64,000 nt of DNA from an uncultured Clostridiaceae bacterium. GTDB taxonomy: Bacteria; Bacillota; Clostridia; TANB77; CAG-508. The translations under genes were made by a program, and so were the position numbers. Positions 17,879 to 25,434 of the stretch are shown piece by piece. The stretch is from contig CANPTO010000003.1 of the NCBI GenBank assembly GCA_947577025.1, forward strand, positions 54,823 through 118,822, read 5' to 3'. The notes below the pieces were generated by a model, which was given only the letters and a program-made list of their open reading frames with translations, searched no databases and was not told the origin of the DNA. Position 1 is the first letter of the stretch. Every line of letters begins with the position of its first letter.

Positions 17879-18796
17879 ATAGAACTATTAGAATTAAAAA
17901 ATGATTATACTTTTAAACGCGTTTTTGGTTTTGCTGGTAATGAAGAAATTACACAAGATTTATTAAGCACAATTTTAAAGGAACCTGTTTATAGTGTAGA
18001 ATTTGACTCTAAAGAAATATTACCAAGAGATTTATTTGATGATAAACTAGGTATACTAGATATTAAGGCAAAATTAAACAATGATATTGATTGCGATATT
18101 GAAATGCAAGTAGTAGATCAAAAAAATATAGAGAACAGAATTTTATTTTATTTAAGTAAAATGTATGGTTCAAACTTACATAGAGGTCAAAATTATGATA
18201 AACTTCGTAAATGTATTGCAATACTATTTACAGATTTTAAAATTGATAAACTAAAAGATATTCCTAAATATATGACTACATGGACTTTTAGAGAAGAAAA
18301 AAATTCTGATATTGTATTGACAGATGATATGGAGATTTATATAATAGAATTACCTAAGGTACAACAATATATGGAAAATTCAAAATTAGACTCTTGGGTT
18401 AATTTTATTAATAAAGTAGGTGATTTTGATATGAGCAAAGAAGTGGATGACAGCATGAATGAAACATTTAAACAAATAAGGAAAGCCAAAAAAGTATTAG
18501 AAGAAATAAGTAATGATGAGCATGAAAGGTATTTAGCTCATTTACGTGAAAAGTACATATTAGATCAGAGAAATTTAGTCGAAACAGGTTATGAGCATGG
18601 TTTTGAAAAAGGTGTAAAGGATGGAATAGAACAAGGTATTGAGAAGGGCATTCAACAAGGTATTGAACAAGGTATAGCTCAAGGTTCTAAACAACAAAAA
18701 ATTGAAATAGCTAAAGAAATGAAAAATCAAAATTATACAGTGGATGAAATTCAAAAAATAACTAAATTAACTAAAGAAGAAATTGAAAAATTATAA
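17879..18796 (+). CDS. Rpn/PD-(D/E)XK nuclease-family transposase-like protein
   Basis: The protein has 305 residues of the PDDEXK_2 (PF12784-like) family: LLELKNDYTFKRVFGFAGNE at the start, DIKAKLNNDIDCDIEMQVVD holding the D-x-n-E-x-Q catalytic pattern, then RILFYLSKMY. Near the C-terminus GIEQGIEKGIQQGIEQGIAQ forms a short heptad-like repeat. No ATG, GTG or TTG fits the reading frame. The codon at the expected start, nine bases after AAAGGAG, is ATA (17879-17881). Either ATA initiates or the start is mutated; the next in-frame ATG at 18104 would cut off the catalytic part. A C-terminal fragment of a relative lies at 57235-57310. Confidence 0.78.
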   Translation: MELLELKNDYTFKRVFGFAGNEEITQDLLSTILKEPVYSVEFDSKEILPRDLFDDKLGILDIKAKLNNDIDCDIEMQVVDQKNIENRILFYLSKMYGSNLHRGQNYDKLRKCIAILFTDFKIDKLKDIPKYMTTWTFREEKNSDIVLTDDMEIYIIELPKVQQYMENSKLDSWVNFINKVGDFDMSKEVDDSMNETFKQIRKAKKVLEEISNDEHERYLAHLREKYILDQRNLVETGYEHGFEKGVKDGIEQGIEKGIQQGIEQGIAQGSKQQKIEIAKEMKNQNYTVDEIQKITKLTKEEIEKL

Positions 18797-18828
18797 TATA
18801 GTAATTAATTTAAAATACTAAACACTTA

Positions 18829-18894
18829 ATAAATAAGATAAGATATTTTTATTTGTGATATTTTCCATATCTTAAAATTTCTTATCTTATTTTC
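18829..18894 (+). terminator. Terminator of the Rpn-like gene
   Basis: AAATAAGATAAG and CTTATCTTATTT form a 12-bp stem with an AT-rich inner part, followed by T-rich sequence. Confidence 0.65.
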
Positions 18895-18946
18895 TATCTT
18901 CTTAAGGAAGTCATCTATGGTAATACTTACATTTTATTAGAAAATA

Positions 18947-19585
18947 TTATTCTTGCTTTTCATTTGCAATTGCCTGCACAATTAGCCTACTTCTTGAATA
19001 GTTAACACATGTAATTAATGTAACTATTTTATTTCCATTAGTCTCTTGCCCTATTGGTGCTGTATTTTGTGGTTTTACTCTGTATATGTCATAAATGCTA
19101 TAAGTAATTTTTCCATTTTTGTTATCAGTTAAGTATAGTTCATCTCCTTTTTCTAATTTAATTAAATGATTAAACATATTTTCTTTGTCATAATTGTGCC
19201 CTGCTATACAGAAATTTCCTATTTCATTAGGTTCTGGTCCAAAAAATTTTGAAGAGCAGACTTTCATTCCTTGTTCTGTATAATTTTTAAGTACATTTGT
19301 TTTTAATTTGATTTTTGGTATTTCTAATTTTGCTATTACTTCATAATCTAAATATGTTTGAGGAACCATTTCTACTTTGGTTCGAATTGCTGGAGTTATT
19401 TCAATTTCATCTACTAGTTTTGGTATTATTGGTTGATTTCCTTCTACTAATTTAATTTTACTTTCTCTATAAAATCCAAAACTTATATATAATACTATGC
19501 AAAAAAGAATTACTAATATTGCAATTCTTAATTTATCTCTTATTCTATCTTTTTTCTTTTCCCTTCTTTGTTTTCTTTTTCCCAT
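18947..19585 (-). CDS. Sortase
   Basis: The protein has 212 residues. A basic N-terminus and one membrane helix (about 20-42) are followed by the sortase beta-barrel. The catalytic His is in CIAGHNYDKENMF, the Cys in VTLITCVNYSRSRLIV, and the Arg follows six residues later (TLxTC...R). The general form is class D/E-like; the subclass is not certain. The LPKTG protein at 19972-21003 is the obvious substrate. Confidence 0.92.
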   Translation of the reverse strand: MGKRKQRREKKKDRIRDKLRIAILVILFCIVLYISFGFYRESKIKLVEGNQPIIPKLVDEIEITPAIRTKVEMVPQTYLDYEVIAKLEIPKIKLKTNVLKNYTEQGMKVCSSKFFGPEPNEIGNFCIAGHNYDKENMFNHLIKLEKGDELYLTDNKNGKITYSIYDIYRVKPQNTAPIGQETNGNKIVTLITCVNYSRSRLIVQAIANEKQE

Positions 19586-19663
19586 TTTGGCCTCCTTTTT
19601 CTATTATTCATTATTCACTTTTCACTATTAAATAAAAAATGCTAAAATATCCTATGTAGAGTA

Positions 19664-19920
19664 GTTCAAAAGAAGTATTACATCATAAATTTATGGAAGG
19701 GCGAATGCGACTCTTTGAGTAGGTTTAATAAATTCTTAAAATATAGAAAATGAGGGGCGCGAGTAGCGGAGAGGCTCATTTTTCATAGTATAGGAAAAAT
19801 CGATTTCAAATGTAGGGGCACAGGGCACCATGCCCTTTTGTTCTATTTTTAGAATTTGTTAAAATACGTAGTGGAAGCCGAGGCATGTAATAAATTTATG
19901 ATGTAATACTTCTTTTGAAC
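19664..19920. mobile_element. MITE-like element with 31-bp perfect terminal inverted repeats
   Basis: GTTCAAAAGAAGTATTACAT... (19664-19694) is repeated inverted and without mismatch at 19890-19920. The 257-bp interior has no coding capacity. It holds nested hairpins (AAAATGAG / CTCATTTT) and, at about 19788-19842, a second dispersed repeat (see 44641-44698). No clear target-site duplication is visible. Confidence 0.75.
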
Positions 19921-19971
19921 GAATTACTTTTTAATTAGCTTATGGGTCACCCATGGGGCTGAACACTAAAA

Positions 19972-21003
19972 TTATTTTTTCTTTTTTAATGCTACATATG
20001 CTATTGTTAATATTGCTACTATTGGTAATATACTTAAATATATTGTATTACCTGTTTTAGGTAGTGTACTTGGTGCCTCTTGTTGTGGTTTATTTTCTGT
20101 TGCTGGCGGTACTTGTGTTGGTGGTACTTGCTCTTCAGCTGGAGGTACTATTTCAGCTGTTTTTTCTTTTACGGCAATTGTAAAAGTTTTACTTGCAATT
20201 ACAGCGTCTGAATTATCTCTATCTATTAGTTTTAATGTAATAGAATAATCTCCATAATTACTAAATATACCTCTTGTAGCTAATTTCTTAACTACGTCTT
20301 TTCCTCCTATAGCGTCACCATCTGCACTACCCCATCCACTTTGAATAATATCATGTTCTAGACTTTGACTGTCTGTTGCAAGAAGTTTTACACTTTCTCC
20401 ATTTGGAGTTACTGCTTCTGCTACTATTCTTGTGTGTTCATAACTTTTTCCCATACTACTTGATATAACTATTTCCATATTCTTTTCTTCCTTTGGTATT
20501 ATTTCTCCTGTATAGTTAAGTGCAATATCATAGTCTACATATACTGGTTCTACAATTAAATTTTTAATAATAGGAACTGTAATGTCATCAATAGGGTTAG
20601 CATCTGGATCTCCTAAACCTGTTAATGTAACACTTAAATCTGTAGGGTTTGTAGTTATTATTCCTTCTTTTGCTTTAAAAGTAATACTTGCACTAGTGCT
20701 TGGCGCACTGTCTGCTCCTGCATTATAATAGTATGTTAGTATAACTTTTGAACCTGTGTTATTTGCTGTTCCTCCTTGGCTAGATACATATTCTAATAAA
20801 TTTTCGTCATAGTCTACATTTACTGTATATGCCCCCATATCTTGTCCAAATGCAACGTTTAAAGTTACTGTTTCTCCTGGATGTAATGTCTGTTTGTCTG
20901 TTGCAATATCTAAATTATCTAAACTTGCTGCATAAATATTAACTGTAAATGTTAGTAAAAATAAAACAAGAAAAATTGCAATTATATTTACTATCTTTTT
21001 CAT
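19972..21003 (-). CDS. LPXTG-anchored cohesin-like surface protein
   Basis: The protein has 343 residues. A signal peptide (1-25) is followed by a cohesin-like domain (about 30-145: KQTLHPGETVTLNVAF, AYTVNVDYDENLLEYVSS), a second beta domain (about 150-285), a Pro/Gln/Glu-rich wall-spanning spacer, then LPKTG, a hydrophobic helix and KKKK. It should be attached to peptidoglycan by the sortase encoded next to it. With its cohesin-like fold it is a second candidate receptor for the dockerin protein. It has no in-frame CGG. Confidence 0.88.
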   Translation of the reverse strand: MKKIVNIIAIFLVLFLLTFTVNIYAASLDNLDIATDKQTLHPGETVTLNVAFGQDMGAYTVNVDYDENLLEYVSSQGGTANNTGSKVILTYYYNAGADSAPSTSASITFKAKEGIITTNPTDLSVTLTGLGDPDANPIDDITVPIIKNLIVEPVYVDYDIALNYTGEIIPKEEKNMEIVISSSMGKSYEHTRIVAEAVTPNGESVKLLATDSQSLEHDIIQSGWGSADGDAIGGKDVVKKLATRGIFSNYGDYSITLKLIDRDNSDAVIASKTFTIAVKEKTAEIVPPAEEQVPPTQVPPATENKPQQEAPSTLPKTGNTIYLSILPIVAILTIAYVALKKKK

Positions 21004-21104
21004 AAAAAATTTCCTCCTTTTTTATATTTTATAGTAATATTATTTCAAATTTTCTTGTTTTTAGTTTAGAAAGTTTTTGAGTTGTAGGAATTTTTTTCCA
21101 AATT

Positions 21105-22025
21105 TTATATTTTACTATCTATCCATTGTAAAACAAGCTCAAAAACTTCTTTTCTATTTATTTCATTAAGCATCTCATGTCTTCCATTAGTAAATAATTT
21201 CAATGTAACATCTTCTTTTCCTGTCTCTTTTAGCATATCATATACACGTTTTACGCCTTTTCCGTTTTCTCCAACTGGGTCTTTATCTCCTGAAAAAATT
21301 AGAATAGGAATATTGGGTGTTTTTTTTATATTTTTCTTTTTATTTAAGTACATGCTTCCTTTGAATAATTCCAGATAGCTACTTGCTGTGAATTTGCAAT
21401 TTGGGTTTGTATCTTTTATATGTTCTTCTATTATTCTTTCGTCACTTGTTGTCCAATCAATTGGTGTTTTATTTGGCTTAAATTGTCTGTTAAAAGAACC
21501 TGTTACCAATGACGCCAATAGCTTGCTTTTATATTTTTCGCCTTTAAACATTACAATTATTTTAGCAAGTATGCTTCCTGTTAGTAAACCTGCTTTTTGT
21601 CCACTAGTGCCTGTTATAATTGCTCCTTTTAAGTTATCATCATATAAGCTTAAGTATGTTCTTGTAAGTAATGAGCCCATACTATGTCCCATAATTATAT
21701 ATGGTAAATTTGGATATTCATTTTTCATTTTATTTTGTAAAATATGAATATCTTCTGCTAAGTAAAACCAGCCATCTTTATTGGTAAAGAAGCCCAATTC
21801 ATCATCTGTTTTTGCTGTTTTACCGTGTCCTAAATGATCATGCCCTACAACAATAAAACCATTATTTGCTAAAAATGAAGCAAACTCGTCATATCTTCCA
21901 ATATGTTCTTCCATTCCATGTACTAGCTCAATAACTCCTTTATATTCATTTGCTGTTTCATCATACCACTTTTTTGCATAAATATCTTTTCCTGTGCATG
22001 ATTTAAAATTAAACTCTTCTATCAT
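21105..22025 (-). CDS. Alpha/beta hydrolase, monoacylglycerol lipase-like
   Basis: The 306-residue protein has the serine hydrolase elbow GHSMGS (about residues 114-119), oxyanion region ELVHGMEEH, GHDHLGHG, the acid residue in FSGDKDPVGE and the His in GRHEML. These are the hallmarks of the lysophospholipase/monoacylglycerol lipase group. It is cytoplasmic, with no signal peptide. The natural substrate is unknown. Confidence 0.88.
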   Translation of the reverse strand: MIEEFNFKSCTGKDIYAKKWYDETANEYKGVIELVHGMEEHIGRYDEFASFLANNGFIVVGHDHLGHGKTAKTDDELGFFTNKDGWFYLAEDIHILQNKMKNEYPNLPYIIMGHSMGSLLTRTYLSLYDDNLKGAIITGTSGQKAGLLTGSILAKIIVMFKGEKYKSKLLASLVTGSFNRQFKPNKTPIDWTTSDERIIEEHIKDTNPNCKFTASSYLELFKGSMYLNKKKNIKKTPNIPILIFSGDKDPVGENGKGVKRVYDMLKETGKEDVTLKLFTNGRHEMLNEINRKEVFELVLQWIDSKI

Positions 22026-22283
22026 ATATTATCTCTCCTTTTCTATATTATAGTAAAATTACTGTAGCATGATAATTTTACTCAGAAGATAGTTATTACA
22101 AAACTTAGAACTTCTAATAATTTCTTTTGAGTAAATTTACTTCATAGTATTATTGTTCTACATGCCTTTTCTATTTATGCTATAAAATTTTTTAATTAAC
22201 TAGATATTATGACTGCTACACTAAAAATGGAAAATGTTTTACCAATTATGATAAAACATTTTCCATTTTGTATATATTTTTTA

Positions 22284-22655
22284 CTAATCAATTTTTGGTG
22301 GGTATTTTATATAGAACTCACTATACAATAGTGTATCTATTTTTTTCATATCTTCTGTTGTCTGTATTTTTACTATTTTTTCTTCTACATATGGGTCATA
22401 TATTATCATTTGCAATTCCCGCTTACCTTGAATATACTCTTTATACAGAGTATTATCGATAAATCCTGCGGTAACATTATCGTCAAAATTTAAAATTTCC
22501 ACCAATCTTTTGTCATCATATTGAACAAAATATGGTTTTACTTCTTCCTCCTTAGTGTTTAACTCAATAATTATACCTATTGGTGGAATTATTATAAACA
22601 GTACAATAATTAGGATAAAATACCGTTCACTCATTTTTTTTAAAATTTCTTCCAT
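22284..22655 (-). CDS. Membrane-anchored hypothetical protein (123 aa)
   Basis: One membrane helix (about residues 12-30) precedes a soluble C-terminal part. No family recognised. Codon 79 is an in-frame CGG followed by G (22419-22421). Reading continues coherently in frame zero for 44 more codons, so this CGG behaves as ordinary Arg, in contrast to CGGA and CGGT sites in conserved genes. Confidence 0.6.
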   Translation of the reverse strand: MEEILKKMSERYFILIIVLFIIIPPIGIIIELNTKEEEVKPYFVQYDDKRLVEILNFDDNVTAGFIDNTLYKEYIQGKRELQMIIYDPYVEEKIVKIQTTEDMKKIDTLLYSEFYIKYPPKID

Positions 22656-22815
22656 ATTTTCCCCCCATAAAATTGTCTACAAAGATTTATACATATTCTA
22701 AGTATATATTAGCATTTTTTTTTAATTTAGTCAATATATTTTTCTCAGTTTACTTATAGATATTTTATCATTTCTGTGTTAAAATATCCTTATGTAAAAG
22801 AAGGAGGTAATATAT

Positions 22816-23278
22816 ATGAATGAATATATGAAAATTGCAAAACAAATGGCTGAAAATGGTATGAATTCAAACGAAGGAGGTCCTTTTGGTGCAGTTATTA
22901 CTGATAAAAACAGAAATATAATAGCTACTCGGAAATAATCAAGTTCTAAAAAATAATGACCCAACTGCACATGCTGAAGTAACAGCTATAAGAAATGCAT
23001 GTAAAAAGCTAAATACTTATGATTTGTCAGATTATATACTATATACATCATGTGAGCCATGCCCTATGTGTTTATCAGCAATAATTTGGTCAAATATTAA
23101 AGAAATATATTATGCTTGTACTCGTGAGGATGCTGGAAGCATTGGTTTTCGTGATGATTTGATTTATGAGTATTTAAAAGGAAATGAAAAAGATTTAATT
23201 AGTTTGAAACAGATTGATAGGGATGAATGTATTGAAACATTTGAGAAATATCAAAAAGAGAACAAAATTATTTATTAA
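22816..23278 (+). CDS. Guanine deaminase-type CMP/dCMP deaminase family protein, +1 shift at CGG
   Basis: The frame opens at 22816 after AAGGAGG. It reads into CGG at 22930-22932, followed by A, and stops two codons later. Skipping the C gives ATGNNQVLKNNDPTAHAEV and restores the full 153-residue deaminase: GGPFGAVI, the zinc-site HAE (THAE-type), and PCPMC. The arrangement NDPTAHAE...SCEPCPMC...REDAGSIGF fits guanine deaminases. The restored Gly sits where relatives have G in I-A-x-G-x-N. Full length for the family. The exact base substrate is inference. Confidence 0.85.
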
Positions 23279-23532
23279 GTTCCCATTGGGGACGTTTCCT
23301 TTTGGGATATCTGGCACTTTTGGGAACCTTCGCAGTAACAAATTTTTCATGTAGGTCGCTAAACGCAGCCATCCCTGTAGGGTGAATATGATACAATTCT
23401 AATCAATTCTTCTATAATATTAAAATAATTTTATAGGCAAATGAATGTGCCTAAAGTGTAGACTAAGGAGTGTCCCCAGCGTTCCGATTTCGGAACGAAA
23501 AGGACCGTCCCTAACGTGCAGAAAGGATTATT
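23279..23532. repeat. Intergenic palindromic element, REP-like
   Basis: No gene. The stretch holds TTGGGGACGTTTCC...GGGAACC near 23285-23325 and a perfect palindrome CGTTCCGA-TT-TCGGAACG (23480-23497) between TGTCCCC and GGACCGTCCC. Such GGGGAC-rich palindromes are typical of REP units linked to IS200-like (RAYT) transposases. No such transposase is present here. Confidence 0.55.
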
Positions 23533-24433
23533 ATGAGGTTGGAATATATTGTAACAAATAATGAAAATGGCAAGACTGTTAAGGATATTCTTCTTTCTTG
23601 CCTACATATTTCACATAGATTGCTTATTACTTTAAAAAGGGAAAATTCTATTTTTTTGAATGATTTACCTGCTTTTGTGTATCAGAAAGTTAGTGTTAAT
23701 AATAAAATAAGCGTTTCTTTTGATTATGCTGAAGATAATTCTAATATTGTTTCTAAGCAAATTCCTTTGGATATTGTATATGAAGATGAGTGGCTTTTAA
23801 TTGTAAATAAACATAGTGGTATTCCTGTTCACCCTTCTATTTTACATTATGAAGATAGTTTATCTTCTGGTATTAAATTTTATTTTGATTTGATAGGACT
23901 AAAAAAGAAAATTAGACCTGTTAACCGTATTGATAAAGATACTTCTGGTTTAGTTGTTTTTGCTAAAAATGAATATATTCAAGAAGCTTTGATACAGCAA
24001 ATGCAAGCTGGTACTTTTATTAAAGAATATATTGCTGTTGTAGAGGGATTTTTTAGTGCTAATGAAAAAACTGGCACTATTAATATGCCTATTAGCCGAA
24101 AAGAAGGTAGTATTATTGAAAGATGTGTATCTGATACACGGTAGCCCTTCTATTACTCATTATGAAGTATTAAATAAAGCAGAAAATCATGGTATTAAAT
24201 TTTCAGTTGTAAAATGTAAATTAGAAACTGGTAGAACACATCAAATTCGTATACATATGTCTTATATTGGTCATCCACTTTTAGGAGATGATTTATATGG
24301 TGGTAATACTAATTTAATTAGTAGACAGGCATTACATAGTTATAAAGTTTCATTTGTACATCCTATTACAAAGCAAAATGTGACGCTTGAAGCTAATCTT
24401 TCAAAAGATCTAAATAAATTACTTGACTTTTAA
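23533..24433 (+). CDS. RluA-family pseudouridine synthase, +1 shift at CGG
   Basis: Read through CGG at 24139-24141 (followed by T) with a +1 shift, the gene encodes 299 residues, normal for RluA/RluD-type enzymes. An S4-like N-terminal part (1-65) is followed by the catalytic domain with VNRIDKDTSGLVV containing the catalytic Asp, then KVKCKLETGRTHQIRIHMSY. Without the shift the protein ends at CGG-TAG, losing the RTHQIR motif. The junction becomes VSDTGSPSITHYEVL, matching the usual D-G-x-P-x-x-T-H-Y pattern. The uridine target is unknown. Confidence 0.87.
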
Positions 24434-24516
24434 ATTTAATTTATGTACACTGTTATTGTTATATTTTTTCTAATTGAAGTATTGCAAATGTAATACTGTC
24501 GGAAAAAGTATCAAAA

Positions 24517-24551
24517 AATAAAGAAGATGCTTTTTATGCATCTTCTTTATT
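24517..24551 (-). terminator. Terminator overlapping the small gene at 24534
   Basis: A 14-bp stem, AATAAAGAAGATGC / GCATCTTCTTTATT, with a T-run on the minus strand. It can also act for the RluA-family gene on the plus strand. Confidence 0.8.
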
Positions 24552-24734
24552 TTCATTTGATAATGACCTCATAAATGTTTCCGATTGTCTTTGTAGTATT
24601 CTCCGTATTATTTCTTCTTTTTCTCTTTGCATTCTATTCCAATAAGTCATAAACCAAATAGAGTATCCAATTGCGAAAACAACAATTATAATAGTTCCAA
24701 TAATACTTATCGTCCATATCAAATCTGCTATCAT
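24534..24734 (-). CDS. Small membrane protein (66 aa, or about 60 aa if CGG is shifted)
   Basis: A membrane helix at about residues 8-32 is followed by a charged tail. The zero frame contains CGGA at 24603-24605 and ends inside the terminator hairpin. If that CGG is shifted, a second CGGA (24581-24583) comes into frame. Shifting there too ends the gene at a TGA (24553-24555) just before the hairpin, giving the tail IIGEYYKDNGNIYEVIIK. The sequence alone cannot decide between the two versions. No family recognised. Confidence 0.5.
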   Translation of the reverse strand: MIADLIWTISIIGTIIIVVFAIGYSIWFMTYWNRMQREKEEIIRRILQRQSETFMRSLSNENKEDA

Positions 24735-24865
24735 TTTTTTATCCTCCCAAAATATTTTTTACACAAGTTGCTTAATTAATTAATGTGAAAAATGGAAAAA
24801 TTGGTATTAAATTTTTAACCTCCTTATTTGTATTTAACATAATTATATTATATCACACTTTTATG

Positions 24866-24897
24866 AAAAAAGATAGGTTTAGGCCTATCTTTTTTCA
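24866..24897 (-). terminator. Terminator of rnpB
   Basis: AAAAAAGATAGG and CCTATCTTTTTT form a 12-bp stem just beyond the RNase P RNA 3' end. Confidence 0.85.
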
Positions 24898-24907
24898 TAT
24901 TTATATA

Positions 24908-25248
24908 AGCAAATCTGTAAGCCGGGTTCTGTCGTGAATAGTCATTTATCTACTCTGTATATCACTATACAGCTCAAAGCCACCATGTTTAGAAGATGAC
25001 GAGCAGTCTTAGCCTTCTTTTTACGGTGTTGCTCCAGATGGGGTTTACATATGCCCTCTATGTCACCATAGAAGCGGTGAGCTCTTACCTCGCCTTTTCA
25101 TCCTTACCGCATTGCGGCGGTTATTTTCTGTTGCACTTTCCTTAAGGTTTCCCTCACAAGACGTTATCTTGCATCTTTGCTCTGTGGAGCCCGGACTTTC
25201 CTCGTACGCTGCCTTTCGACCTTGCTATACGCGACTATTCAATTTACT
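24908..25248 (-). ncRNA. rnpB: RNase P RNA
   Basis: On the minus strand the conserved GAGGAAAGTCCGGGCT lies near 25205-25190 and the conserved 3' segment GACAGAACCCGGCTTA at about 24935-24918. GAATAGTC near the 5' end pairs with GACTATTC near the 3' end as the closing helix. Length (about 340 nt) and layout fit bacterial RNase P RNA. The ends are approximate. Confidence 0.93.
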
Positions 25249-25434
25249 TACATTATTTATTTTAATATATTTTTATCTAAAAGTCAAATTTAATTTTATC
25301 ATAACTCATTCCCAAATAACTTAAATGTTAATGTTTACAGCCACTAAATAATTTAGAATTATTGTAAACTTAAGGAATAGCCATTTAAAATTAACGGGAG
25401 TTCTTTCTTAAGCTCACATATTTACTTTCATTTA

